A DNA stretch of 64,000 bases from Algibacter marinivivus (GCF_003143755.1 NZ_QFRI01000002.1:357953-421952); one strand, 5' to 3'; shown: positions 1-8,843, counted from the first letter of the stretch. Notes: generated by a model from the letters alone, not told the origin. Numbers and translations are program-made.

Positions 1-133
1 CTGCTTCTGCTATTCTAGCCTGCTCTTCTTGAGCTGCCTTAGCTTGTGCTTCTTCTAATTGTTTTGCTTTAGCTTCCTCTGCTGCTTTTACTCTTGCTGC
101 TTCTGCTATTCTAGCCTGCTCTTCTTGAGCTGC
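1..133 (-). repeat. 96-bp tandem repeat coding the Ala/Glu-rich tail of the PorP/SprF protein
   Basis: Positions 1-37 recur at 97-133 with no visible change, a period of 96 bp or 32 residues. The shared stretch codes AAQEEQARIAEA, and the rest of each unit is similar in composition (AAEEAKAKQLEEAQAKA). The array is cut by the window edge, so copy number is unknown. It predicts a helical, probably coiled-coil periplasmic extension. Near-identity at the base level suggests recent duplication or copy-number change. Confidence 0.75.
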
Positions 134-1249
134 ATTAGTTGCTTCTGTAGCTTTTTCTCTTGCTGTTTCTGCATTAACTTGTGCTTTTTCCTCAGTAGTA
201 TCACTTTTAGCAACAACAGGTTTATTCTGCTTACTAGTAGATGTTTTATTTGTATTTCTTCTTTTTGAAACTGAACTTCTCTTTTTATTTGGCGAAATCA
301 ATAATGCCTCCTCATCATCTTCTCCACTATAATCATATCTATTTTTATTATTGAATTTAAAAGCCAAAGTGAAATCATGAGAATTACCAAAAGTGGAAAA
401 TCCACCAACGCCTTTTTCATAATTATATTCAATAGCAATTTGTTCAGTTACATTTAAACCAATACCAGCAGAAAACGCATACAAACTATTATATCCTGCT
501 TGTGCCCATATCCCTTTTGGAACCATAAGCATAACCATTCCTGAAACTACAGTTTGGTCTTTTTTAAACTCTGAGCTTATTAATCCAGTAAACCTACTCT
601 CATCAAAAAAACCTCTACTATTTAAATAACCCGTATACATAATATGCCCTTTTATACCTTGCTCTGGATTATCTTCTATCATTTCAGAAGATGTTAAATT
701 ATATGACACCAAATTATTTATAGACACACCAAAATCAAAAAACTCAGTACCATAATTAATCCCTGGATTAATTGTAATTATTGAGTTTGAAGGGAAATTA
801 TCTAGAGATGAATCTGGAAAATTAGTAATAACATTACCTTCATTTATACCACTTTTATAAAACCCAATGTTAGTACCAAAAGTTAAATTACTATCTCTAT
901 CAAGAACAGCATTATATGCAAAGTTTACAACGCCTCCAAAGGTAGTTAAAACACCATAATTTTGTTGAAACAAGGTAACACCTGCTCCAATATTTTCTTG
1001 AAACCTTCCAGAATATCCAAACAAATAAGTTTGTGGCGCATCATCAAATTGCACCCATTCTCGTTTATTATTAAAGCTGATATATTTATTTTGTTCTCTA
1101 ACAAAACTAAAAGTTGGATTTATAAGCTGCCTGTTAAATTTCAAAGAATTTCTAGCAGGCATATTAAACGCCACAACTCCATCCTCTTGAGAATAGAGCT
1201 GTTGTGTAATACAGAAAAATAAAACGATATGTAAAAGATACTTTTTCAT
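1..1249 (-). CDS. PorP/SprF family type IX secretion outer-membrane protein, C-terminus outside the window
   Basis: The reading frame starts at an ATG at 1249 with a clear signal peptide (MKKYLLHIVLFF, cleavage near QLYSQ) and runs off the left edge. The first 300 residues read as a PorP/SprF beta-barrel: aromatic/glycine alternation, a conserved early NPT after a run of small residues, and a final strand ending in DFTLAFKF. Proteins of this family usually end near there. This one continues with a Lys/Ser/Thr-rich linker and then an Ala/Glu/Lys-rich tail that repeats. The upstream gene (1251-2696) ends 1 bp before this start, so the two are co-transcribed. From family knowledge, SprF-like proteins assist export or surface attachment of the type B sorting-domain protein encoded just upstream. 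The function of the tail is unknown. Confidence 0.85.
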   Translation of the reverse strand, partial: MKKYLLHIVLFFCITQQLYSQEDGVVAFNMPARNSLKFNRQLINPTFSFVREQNKYISFNNKREWVQFDDAPQTYLFGYSGRFQENIGAGVTLFQQNYGVLTTFGGVVNFAYNAVLDRDSNLTFGTNIGFYKSGINEGNVITNFPDSSLDNFPSNSIITINPGINYGTEFFDFGVSINNLVSYNLTSSEMIEDNPEQGIKGHIMYTGYLNSRGFFDESRFTGLISSEFKKDQTVVSGMVMLMVPKGIWAQAGYNSLYAFSAGIGLNVTEQIAIEYNYEKGVGGFSTFGNSHDFTLAFKFNNKNRYDYSGEDDEEALLISPNKKRSSVSKRRNTNKTSTSKQNKPVVAKSDTTEEKAQVNAETAREKATEATNAAQEEQARIAEAARVKAAEEAKAKQLEEAQAKAAQEEQARIAEA

Positions 1250-1250
1250 C

Positions 1251-2696
1251 TTACCTGACGACAGTTATCGAACCTTTTTTAGTTTTACCATCAGAAGTTG
1301 TTATAATGTAATAGTAAACTGGGTTTATGGATCCAAAAGCTATTTGGTTTTCAGGCCAATTATTTTGATAGTTTTTAGTTCTTAGTGCAATTTTACCTTG
1401 TGAACTTATTAAAAGTACTTCAGTATTAGTTCCACTAACATAGTTTTGTGGAATTACCCATGTATCATTTACGCCATCACCATTAGGGCTAATTAAATTT
1501 GGAATTTTTTCAACATTTGGGAAAGCTTCTCTAACTATAAAAGCAAATTCTGTTGAGGCATTACAACCTGTAGTTTGTGTAACTACAACTTTATAATTTC
1601 CTGTTTCAGATACCTCATAACTATTATTTGTTGCACCATTTATCATAGTATCATTTAAATACCATTTAAATTCTGGGTTATTTGCTGAGGTTGTAAGTGT
1701 AGCAATTAAAGTCTCATTCTCATCAATATTATTAACATCATCAACATCAATACTACTTGTAAATCCTGTATTATCAATGTTTATTGTAGCACTGGTCATA
1801 CAATCACCTAAATCAATATTTACGGCGTACTCTCCAGATTCATTAGTTTCATACATTTGATTTGTTGCACCAGAAATAACTTCACCATCCTTAAACCATT
1901 GGTATCCATTAGCATTTATAGCACTTAAAACTGTTGGACCATCTGTGGAGCAATACGGGTTACCTAAACTAGAATTGATACTACTTGTAGATCCTGAAGA
2001 AGCTTCACTCACAGTTACCCGGTTTGAAACTGAATCTGATGTACAAGAACCATAATTTGTTTCAACAAAATAAGTCCCTGGCTGATTTACAGATAAAGTA
2101 TTTCCTTCTGATACAAAAACGGATGTTGTCTGACTTGTTTCTTTATACCATTTATAAGTTAAAGAAGGATATTGTAATGGTGAATTACCAGAAAATTTAT
2201 TAATATCATCAATAGCTAATAAATAACTACCACCAGAACAATACACAGCTGTTTCAATTAAATTGTTAATTGAAAAATCTGTGTCATGAATTTTATAATA
2301 TGCCGGAAAAGCGTTAGAACTTCCGCTAATAGAAGCTGGTGCTGTACTTTTAGCTCGCATTCTATAAGCCTCACCAGCTGTGGTGGTTGGCAATGAAAAA
2401 CTAAATTCTACTGGTGAAGTTGTAACAGCTCCTGGATTAGAAGTGTAAATTATTGTTGGATTAGAAAAACTTCCATTTTCATCAGAAAGTTCAACAATGA
2501 ATTGATTTGAAGATTCTAAATTTGACTCTGGAGAAAACGCAAAGGTTACATCAAAATTATTAAATGAAGAACTAGCACAAGCTTGAGTTATAATAGCTTT
2601 AAAACTAGGTTTACTTATTACTATTTGAGCATGAGTAGTTTCGTTTAAAGATAAAACGAAAAAAACAACAATGTAAAATAGAGTAAAGTTTCTCAT
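1251..2696 (-). CDS. Secreted Ig-repeat protein with gliding-motility type B C-terminal domain (CHU_C/TIGR04131 type)
   Basis: A 481-residue exported protein. Residues 1-23 form a signal peptide ending THAQ. The middle holds at least three Ig/PKD-like modules recognisable by the repeated pattern WYK or WFKDG, then GATN, then SGEYAV or TGNYKVVV, each with a cysteine pair. The last 80 residues, from NLISPNGDGVNDTW through KGSITVVR, match the type B sorting domain used by the type IX secretion system in Bacteroidota. The PorP/SprF gene follows 1 bp downstream, which is the standard pairing of a type B cargo with its dedicated outer-membrane partner. I infer a cell-surface adhesin-like protein. 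No enzymatic motif is visible. Confidence 0.85.
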   Translation of the reverse strand: MRNFTLFYIVVFFVLSLNETTHAQIVISKPSFKAIITQACASSSFNNFDVTFAFSPESNLESSNQFIVELSDENGSFSNPTIIYTSNPGAVTTSPVEFSFSLPTTTAGEAYRMRAKSTAPASISGSSNAFPAYYKIHDTDFSINNLIETAVYCSGGSYLLAIDDINKFSGNSPLQYPSLTYKWYKETSQTTSVFVSEGNTLSVNQPGTYFVETNYGSCTSDSVSNRVTVSEASSGSTSSINSSLGNPYCSTDGPTVLSAINANGYQWFKDGEVISGATNQMYETNESGEYAVNIDLGDCMTSATINIDNTGFTSSIDVDDVNNIDENETLIATLTTSANNPEFKWYLNDTMINGATNNSYEVSETGNYKVVVTQTTGCNASTEFAFIVREAFPNVEKIPNLISPNGDGVNDTWVIPQNYVSGTNTEVLLISSQGKIALRTKNYQNNWPENQIAFGSINPVYYYIITTSDGKTKKGSITVVR

Positions 2697-2832
2697 ATAG
2701 TTTTATTATTAAATAAAACCTCTAAAACTAGTACTAAACACTATTTATATATTATAGGAATTATAAATTCTAAGATTAAAATAGTATAAGGATAAGTGCA
2801 AAGGTTTAGGGTTTGAAATCATTTTGAATTTA

Positions 2833-4161
2833 TTAATCCATACTTCTTAAATCAGGATCAACTTCATTTGATGCTATTATTTTATTAATACGCAACCTAA
2901 AATCTGGTCTTCTAGCATTCTTTGTATCTATAAAAGTTTCGTAATTGTCACTTTTAGAGTAAACATTAAAGAAAACACTATTTCCATACCAATTTTCTAA
3001 ATCTTCATTATTTGAATTATACTCAACAAAAATATTTCCATTGCAGTTATTGAATAACATTGCATTAAAATTTATCTTTTCTAAATTCTCTTGATTTATT
3101 ATAATATTTTCGTCCAAAACTACAGCAGGATTAAACCCAGAGATTACACTTTTATTCATATCTAAAGAAGCATTTTTACCAATAAAAACAGCTTCTTGTA
3201 CCAGATTCATCTTTATATCTGATTCTAAATTTTCACTATTATTTATAAATGTTATATTTTGAACTTTAACTAACGTACCACTTTTAGTGAAATCAAATTC
3301 TTCTTTTCTATCATAAGATTTAACCTCTAAACATTTTGACCCTCCTCCGTTTGAAGCATAAGGTGATCTCACAGCTAATGAATTTGATAAAACTGCTCTA
3401 GTTCCGTAATTAAATTTAAAATCATTACCATGTGTACTATAAGATACTAACTTATTAAGTGTTGTATTACCTCCCCAGACTTCAAATGCATTTCCAGCAG
3501 AATGACTTACCATGATATTAGATAGCTCAGTTTCATTACCAACACTTGCTAGAAGCAGTCCACTAAAATATCTGTTTTCAGAAATTCTTTTACCAGCAAA
3601 TTCAATTCTAGTGTGCTTAATTACACCAGAACTCCTATTTGGATCATTTCCTCCATAATTTGCATGAACATAATCAGATGCTTTAAGGTTTGGATAAAAC
3701 ATGGCTGCTGATCCAAAACCAAACTTATTAATTGGAGCATTTCCTAATATTACTAAGCCTCCCCAATCACCTGGCCTTTTTACTGTGCGATTAGAAGAAA
3801 AAATAATAGGATCTGTTTCTGTACCATTAGCAATAATACTAGCATCTTTAGAAATTGTTAAAGACCCTTTAGTCTTAAAATCTCCAAGTATAACTGTTCC
3901 AGGTTCTATGGTAAGTGTTATACTATCAGTAACAAAAACACTACCTAATAATAGATATACCTCTCTTTTGTATAGTGTGGTGTTTTCGGTTATATTTCCG
4001 GCTAATATTTTAGAAGGCTCGCCATAATCCTGTTGGTTAGGTTTAAACTCCGTCCAATTATTAAGCCAGTTTGTCTCTCCTACTATTCCCTTTTCTTGTT
4101 GGGCAAAACTATTTGCTATTATGAAAAGAAATATGAAAATGATTTGGGTAAAGTTTTTCAT
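2833..4161 (-). CDS. Secreted right-handed beta-helix-like protein, function unknown
   Basis: A 442-residue protein with a signal peptide (cleavage near ANSFAQ) and no lipobox cysteine. The body is rich in Asn, Gly and beta-strand stretches such as LTIEPGTVI, GSLTISKDASI and DWGGLVILGNAPI, which resemble the Flavobacteriia secreted family often annotated only as hypothetical or T9SS-associated. Those repeating strand-turn units suggest a parallel beta-helix. There is no sorting domain at the C-terminus (it ends DPDLRSMD), so it may be periplasmic or surface-bound by another route. It is separated from the adhesin gene by 136 bp and may have its own promoter. I do not recognise a specific activity. 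Confidence 0.6.
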   Translation of the reverse strand: MKNFTQIIFIFLFIIANSFAQQEKGIVGETNWLNNWTEFKPNQQDYGEPSKILAGNITENTTLYKREVYLLLGSVFVTDSITLTIEPGTVILGDFKTKGSLTISKDASIIANGTETDPIIFSSNRTVKRPGDWGGLVILGNAPINKFGFGSAAMFYPNLKASDYVHANYGGNDPNRSSGVIKHTRIEFAGKRISENRYFSGLLLASVGNETELSNIMVSHSAGNAFEVWGGNTTLNKLVSYSTHGNDFKFNYGTRAVLSNSLAVRSPYASNGGGSKCLEVKSYDRKEEFDFTKSGTLVKVQNITFINNSENLESDIKMNLVQEAVFIGKNASLDMNKSVISGFNPAVVLDENIIINQENLEKINFNAMLFNNCNGNIFVEYNSNNEDLENWYGNSVFFNVYSKSDNYETFIDTKNARRPDFRLRINKIIASNEVDPDLRSMD

Positions 4162-4341
4162 AGTTAATTATTTAAATAAAATCTTCCTAGGTTTTCTACT
4201 ATTAAGAATAACCAAAAATAAATAAAAATCCATGAAATACCAATTATTTCGTTAAAATACAAATATTAAAAAGAAAAATACTACATATTTTATCGATTAA
4301 GTGTAATTTAAGTTTAAATAAAATTAAGATTTGTATAAAAA

Positions 4342-4379
4342 ATAATGTCCGTTTTAGAATATTCTAAAACGGACATTAT
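4342..4379 (-). terminator. Perfect 38-bp palindrome, terminator of the 4412-4858 gene
   Basis: Arms 4342-4360 and 4361-4379 are exact reverse complements (19 bp each, core GTCCGTTTTAGAAT) with no unpaired centre. Read on the minus strand the hairpin is followed by TTATTTTTTAT, so it works as a Rho-independent terminator 32 bp after the stop of the small secreted protein. The arms are unusually long for a terminator. Confidence 0.75.
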
Positions 4380-4411
4380 ATAAAAGTTATATTATTTATT
4401 AAATATACAAC

Positions 4412-4858
4412 TTATCTAAAATCATTATATTGATGAAGTGATTTCATTATTTCTTCATAAAATAAAATACCTGCTATCAAATTACCAGTATCAGAATAAG
4501 GCAAATATTCTTTATGAAATTCACCAGCTTTTTCCAAATAATCATCTGTAGATTCAAATTGACCATCTAATGCTTTTTTATTATCATTATTTGTAGGTAT
4601 ACCTAATGTAGCCATAGTTATACCGGGCTTTGTTGCAAAAGCAATGTAAGGTAGTGTTCTAACTAAAACTTGAATTCTTTCAGAGTATAAAGTAATTAAC
4701 TGACCTTTTTGCATAAGCTCAAGCTCGTTTTTATTATGGTACTTGCTTATTCCAACTTTCTCACTAATAAAGCTTTTTGGTCCTTTCTTTTTTTGAGCAA
4801 AACCAATGCCAGTAAAGAATAAAAGGCTAAAACTGAATAAAATAATCTTCACTTTCAT
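4412..4858 (-). CDS. Small secreted protein of unknown function
   Basis: A 148-residue protein starting with a typical signal peptide (MKVKIILFSFSLLFF, cleavage after GFAQ). The mature part is basic at first (KKKGPKS) and then mostly helical, with a hydrophobic patch around TLPYIAFATKPGITMATLGIP. I do not recognise the family. It is a single-gene unit on the minus strand, bounded downstream by the strong palindromic terminator and upstream by 113 bp of AT-rich DNA after mnmE. A periplasmic role is inferred only from the signal peptide. Confidence 0.6.
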   Translation of the reverse strand: MKVKIILFSFSLLFFTGIGFAQKKKGPKSFISEKVGISKYHNKNELELMQKGQLITLYSERIQVLVRTLPYIAFATKPGITMATLGIPTNNDNKKALDGQFESTDDYLEKAGEFHKEYLPYSDTGNLIAGILFYEEIMKSLHQYNDFR

Positions 4859-4971
4859 GTTGTAGATTTAAGGGTTTAAAAAACAAATTTATGTAATTAA
4901 TCGTTAAAAACAAGCGTTTTATCGATTTATTTTAAATACAAAACAATAATCGTATTCTTTTTATTACATAT

Positions 4972-6378
4972 TTATTTACCAATACAGAAATTAGCAAAAA
5001 TATTTCCTAATAAATCATCGTTAGTAATCTCACCTGTAATTTCCCCAAAATGATAAAGTGCTTGACGAATATCTATAGCTAATAAATCTCCTGATAAACC
5101 CGTTTCTAATCCAGATTTAACTTTATCAATCTCTTCAAAAGCTTTTAAAAGGGAATCGTAATGGCGAGAATTAGTTACAATAGTGTCGTTATTTCTAAGC
5201 GCACCAGTATTAACAAAACTTAGTAGTTTGTCTTGAAGTTTATCTACACCTATTTTATGTTTAGCAGATAATAAAATGAAATGAGATCTTTCAAAAGTAC
5301 TTAAGGATGCATCTAATTTTGATTTATCCTCATCTGAAAGTTTATCAATTTTATTAGCAATAACTAACAGTGGTTTTAATGGGTATTTGTTTTTTATTTT
5401 TTCTATTTCAACTTTAAAAGTAGCGCTGTTATTTTTAAAATCCTCAGCATCAAACAAATAAACTACTACCTGAGCTTGATCTATTTTTTCAAACGTTCTT
5501 TTAATTCCAATACCTTCAACAACATCCTTAGTATCACGAATTCCAGCAGTATCAATAAACCTAAAACCTATTCCTCCTATTGAAATTTCATCTTCAATAG
5601 TATCTCGAGTAGTTCCTGCAATGTCTGAAACTATAGCACGCTCTTCATTTAATAAGGCATTTAAAAGTGTAGACTTACCAACATTTGGTTCGCCAACAAT
5701 AGCCACAGGAATTCCATTTTTTATCACATTTCCAACAGCAAAAGAATCAATCAACCGTTTTAAAACAAATCGAATACGCTCTACTAAATCTTTAAACTGC
5801 GTTCTATCTGCAAATTCAACATCCTCTTCGGCAAAATCAAGTTCCAATTCAATTAAAGAAGCAAAATTTAAAAGTTCTTCACGAAGCTTAGCTATTTCAG
5901 AAGAAAATCCCCCACGCATTTGTTGCATAGCTATTTGGTGTGAAGCTTCATTATCACTTGAAATTAAATCTGCAACTGCTTCTGCCTGAGACAAATCTAA
6001 CTTACCATTTAAAAAAGCACGTAATGTAAACTCGCCAGCTGTAGCCATTCTACAACCTTGACGTAAAAATAACTGTATAATTTCTTGCTGAATATAATTG
6101 GAACCATGACATGATATCTCAACAACATCTTCCCCAGTATAAGAATTTGGGTTTTTAAAAACAGAGACTAAAACTTCATCAATTGTTTTTACACCATCAA
6201 CAATATGTCCTAAATGAATCGTATGTGTTTTTTGGAAGCTAAGTGATTTTCCAGAAATTACTGATTGAAAACAAGAATCTGCAATTGATATTGCTTCTTT
6301 TCCAGATAATCGGATAATAGCAATAGCCCCTGCACCAGATGGTGTTGCTAAAGCTACAATAGTGTCTTGATTAATCAT
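4972..6378 (-). CDS. mnmE: tRNA uridine-5-carboxymethylaminomethyl(34) synthesis GTPase MnmE
   Basis: 468 residues, the normal length. The N-terminal folate-binding domain (DTIVALATPSGAGAIAIIRLSG) is followed by the helical region and a Ras-like G domain: P-loop GEPNVGKST at about residues 229-237, GTTRDT, DTAG, and NKID. The protein ends with the diagnostic CIGK, whose cysteine is catalytically important in the family. With MnmG it installs the carboxymethylaminomethyl group on the wobble uridine of several tRNAs. MnmG is not in the window. The start ATG at 6378 fits the family N-terminus. It is a monocistronic housekeeping gene here. Confidence 0.97.
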   Translation of the reverse strand: MINQDTIVALATPSGAGAIAIIRLSGKEAISIADSCFQSVISGKSLSFQKTHTIHLGHIVDGVKTIDEVLVSVFKNPNSYTGEDVVEISCHGSNYIQQEIIQLFLRQGCRMATAGEFTLRAFLNGKLDLSQAEAVADLISSDNEASHQIAMQQMRGGFSSEIAKLREELLNFASLIELELDFAEEDVEFADRTQFKDLVERIRFVLKRLIDSFAVGNVIKNGIPVAIVGEPNVGKSTLLNALLNEERAIVSDIAGTTRDTIEDEISIGGIGFRFIDTAGIRDTKDVVEGIGIKRTFEKIDQAQVVVYLFDAEDFKNNSATFKVEIEKIKNKYPLKPLLVIANKIDKLSDEDKSKLDASLSTFERSHFILLSAKHKIGVDKLQDKLLSFVNTGALRNNDTIVTNSRHYDSLLKAFEEIDKVKSGLETGLSGDLLAIDIRQALYHFGEITGEITNDDLLGNIFANFCIGK

Positions 6379-6781
6379 TCGGCAAAAATAGTGAATTTGA
6401 AATGCTATTTACTACTAATTTTATTTCTAAAAACGACGTCTTCTTACTTATAATTCAACAAAAATTATTTAAATATATATTTTATCAATAAATATTAAGC
6501 AATAAAACAACCACAAACTTAATTATTTCGTATTTCTAGAATAGTAAATACAATGTTTTTTTAGTTTTTTTTCAACTAAACCAAATATTTCATAATAATC
6601 TGATTAATAGTTTTTTAACTTTTATATATTATGCTAGCATAGTATATTTGCAAGCGCAAATTTATATTTCTAAATTAAAATTTGTGACTTACTAGTCAAT
6701 AAAGTGTCAAAACTCTGGTAACCAGAAAATTAACAATAATTTGTCCCCCTAGAGCAACCGAGGCAAAGATTTGCAAAAAAA
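6379..6781 (+). promoter_or_regulatory. Structured intergenic region and leader of the 6782 gene
   Basis: A 403-bp gap with no gene. It contains a 12-bp perfect palindrome TATGCTAGCATA (6630-6641) directly followed by a Bacteroidota -7 box TATATTTG (6643-6650), which itself overlaps an inverted repeat ATTTGC/GCAAAT (6646-6661). That would put the start of transcription near 6657 and give a leader of about 125 nt. The leader holds TCTGGTAACCAGA, a near-perfect dyad, and a hairpin TTTG/CAAA plus CCT/AGG (6740-6767) close to the start codon. I recognise no known riboswitch. The promoter call is firm only for the -7 box, since no convincing -33 TTG is present. Confidence 0.45.
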
Positions 6782-7210
6782 ATGAAAATAATAGAATCTG
6801 ATTTTTCTAATCAAATTTTAAAGTTTGTACAAAACCCTTTAGGTAATATTTTTTTCTTCAATCATATAGCAGTTGTAGAACTCAATGAAGGCGTACATTT
6901 TGATACAAATAACGCACCATTAATTATAGATGAATTGGTATCTTATTTTGGAAATACACAACCTTATGGTGTTGTTGCCAACAGAGTTAATTCTTATTCA
7001 GTTAATTTAATAGACACCCAATTATATAAGCAAAAAGCTAAAAACCTATATGCGTATGGTGTAGTTGGTCACGATCTTGCTGGAAAAATGAATGCAGAAA
7101 TGGAAAATGATTTTTGCACATCAGAAAAAGTAGATTATGATAATATCTACGATGCTATAAACAAGGTATACACTAAAGTAAAAAACAGTGGTTTATTTAG
7201 CTTAAACTAA
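6782..7210 (+). CDS. Conserved cytosolic protein of unknown function, 142 residues
   Basis: No signal peptide and no membrane segment. The sequence alternates strands and helices (NIFFFNHIAVVELNEG, APLIIDELVSYFG, PYGVVANRVNSYSVN, NLYAYGVVGHDL), a pattern compatible with a small alpha/beta fold such as STAS-like, but I see no diagnostic motif and do not assign it. It is expressed from a long leader with inverted repeats. Its 3' end overlaps the end of convergent cvfB by 9 bp (7202-7210). The start ATG at 6782 follows an A-rich stretch, as usual in this phylum. Confidence 0.65.
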   Translation: MKIIESDFSNQILKFVQNPLGNIFFFNHIAVVELNEGVHFDTNNAPLIIDELVSYFGNTQPYGVVANRVNSYSVNLIDTQLYKQKAKNLYAYGVVGHDLAGKMNAEMENDFCTSEKVDYDNIYDAINKVYTKVKNSGLFSLN

Positions 7211-8032
7211 ATAAATACCATCAGGTTTTATTTCTATTAAGCGCTTTTTATAAAGTGTACCAACTGCTTTTTTGAAGTTTTTTTTACTCATTTGCAAGTG
7301 CTCTTTAATAGCCTCAGGACTTGATTTATCTGTTAAATTTAGGTACCCACTGTTATCCTGTAATTCTTGCATTATTCGGTCTGCATTAGGCTCAATATTT
7401 CTATAACCTATCTGCCCCAAAGCAATATCAAGTTTATTACCAGGTCGTATTTTTTTAACAATACCTTTCAACTTATCTCCAACACTTAAATCTCTAAAAA
7501 TACTGTCTTTATAAATTAATCCAATATGTTGCTTGTTCACAATAACATTCATCCCAATATCAGATGGATGAGATACAATCAAATCTACCTCATCAAATGC
7601 ATTAACAGTAAGTTCTCTATTGTCTAAAAATCTATTGGTTTTACTAGATGCTACCAATCTATTTGTTTTTTCATCCAAATAGCAATGCACCAAATACCAA
7701 CCTCCAGGTTTCATTTTAAAAGCCTGCTCACTAAACGGGCAAAACAATTCTTTCACCAAACCCCAATCTAAAAAAGCACCATAATCAGTTACTTGATTAC
7801 ATCGTAATAAAGCAAACTCACCACGCTTAATATAAGGCATATCAGTAGTAGCAACTGGACGCTCCTCATTATCTAAATACACAAAAACATCAAGCTTTTC
7901 CCAAATTTTAAAAGACTCAGGAACATATCTATTAGGTAACAAAACTTCATTATCATCAGCATCAATTAAATAAACCCCATGGTCGGTTTCTCTAAGTATT
8001 TCTAGCGTATTTATTTCACCTAATTTTATCAT
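7202..8032 (-). CDS. cvfB: CvfB-like S1 RNA-binding protein
   Basis: The start chosen is the ATG at 8032, giving MIKLGEINTLEIL, which is the family N-terminus. An upstream in-frame start at 8086 would add 18 residues coded inside the end of an intergenic repeat and is unlikely. The protein has three S1-like barrels (for example GVYLIDADDNEVLLPN and DYGAFLDWGLVKELFCPF) and a C-terminal winged helix (SPEAIKEHLQMSKKNFKKAV). The family (CvfB/YitL) binds RNA and in Gram-positive bacteria affects virulence-factor expression. The role in Bacteroidota is not established. The gene is convergent with the unknown gene at 6782 and overlaps it by 9 bp. Confidence 0.85.
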   Translation of the reverse strand: MIKLGEINTLEILRETDHGVYLIDADDNEVLLPNRYVPESFKIWEKLDVFVYLDNEERPVATTDMPYIKRGEFALLRCNQVTDYGAFLDWGLVKELFCPFSEQAFKMKPGGWYLVHCYLDEKTNRLVASSKTNRFLDNRELTVNAFDEVDLIVSHPSDIGMNVIVNKQHIGLIYKDSIFRDLSVGDKLKGIVKKIRPGNKLDIALGQIGYRNIEPNADRIMQELQDNSGYLNLTDKSSPEAIKEHLQMSKKNFKKAVGTLYKKRLIEIKPDGIYLV

Positions 8033-8059
8033 GCGGCAAAGGTAACATTTTATTGTTAT

Positions 8060-8140
8060 GGCGCAACCCAAGGGTCGGGCTTTCACTACTCGCTCCCTCC
8101 TATGTCGGGGAGCTCAAACATGCCGTTCAATCCCTTGCGC
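8060..8140 (+). repeat. Structured intergenic repeat, copy 1
   Basis: Begins with GCGCAACC...AGGGTCGGGCT and ends CAATCCCTTGCGC. The ends GCGCAA (8061-8066) and TTGCGC (8135-8140) are complementary, and an inner hairpin GCTCCC/GGGAGC lies at 8092-8113. It sits between the divergently placed cvfB and the lipoprotein gene at 8316. The same element recurs at 23562, 32070 and 50793. The other 175 bp before 8316 show nothing I can name. Confidence 0.75.
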
Positions 8141-8315
8141 ACTATTCCACAAAAATCATTACTAAACATAAACAATGTGTGTACTTGCAAAAAGTTTAAA
8201 TAAAAAAAACACAACCTACTCATTGCTAATTACTTAAAACACTTCAGAACTTTTTATCATATTAATTTTCAGGATTTTTAAAAATTGAATTGTTATATAT
8301 TAAAAAACAATAACC

Positions 8316-8816
8316 ATGAAAAAATTAATTGTATTACTTGTATTAGCGCTTTCATTTACAAGTTGTGAAAAAGACGAATTAAACGACGCTGAACTAAACC
8401 TTGCGGAAACAAAAGTTTTAGGAACTTGGGAAATGTATCGTGATGAAAATTTAGAATCTATAATAGATGAGTGGACAGGAACAGAATGGACCACAAAAGA
8501 TCAATGGTTTCAAAACACAAGGGAAGATTCAGAAATAATTTTAGAATTTAAGGCTGATAATACTTTTGTAGATAGGTATGCCAATGTTGAAGTTGCAAAT
8601 GGTACTTGGGGGCTTTTAGATGATGGTCGCTTTTATTTTGATTACATTCAAAATAGTGGTATCAAAAACGAACAACTAACCCAAAGAAGATATATAACTA
8701 TATATTGTGATAACACTTATTCTATTGAGATAGAAAACAATGATAGAGCTGTTTATTATTATAGAAAAATGAATACTACAGAATGCTCTGATTTGATAGA
8801 GTATAATGTTGAATAA
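8316..8816 (+). CDS. Lipocalin-like lipoprotein
   Basis: 166 residues with a lipoprotein signal peptide: a Lys-Lys start, a hydrophobic core and the lipobox SFTSC at residues 13-17, followed by acidic residues. In Bacteroidota acidic residues after the cysteine can act as a surface-export signal. The mature part reads as the small lipocalin-like lipoprotein family of this phylum: VLGTWEMYRD near the N-terminus, strands such as EIILEFKADNTFVDRY and GTWGLLDDGRFYFDY, and a late YYYRKM. A ligand is unknown. A second lipoprotein gene follows 27 bp downstream, so both are probably co-transcribed up to the terminator at 9263. Confidence 0.7.
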   Translation: MKKLIVLLVLALSFTSCEKDELNDAELNLAETKVLGTWEMYRDENLESIIDEWTGTEWTTKDQWFQNTREDSEIILEFKADNTFVDRYANVEVANGTWGLLDDGRFYFDYIQNSGIKNEQLTQRRYITIYCDNTYSIEIENNDRAVYYYRKMNTTECSDLIEYNVE

Positions 8817-8843
8817 ATATTTCTACTCTAAAAAAACACTACA

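Noticed and set aside
59-268. Plus-strand Cys/Phe/Ser-rich frame
   Set aside because: It is the antisense of the Ala/Glu repeat tail of the PorP/SprF gene and owes its composition to that repeat.
8033-8086. Longer start for CvfB at 8086
   Set aside because: The added residues are coded partly within the structured repeat and do not look like any family N-terminus. The ATG at 8032 fits.
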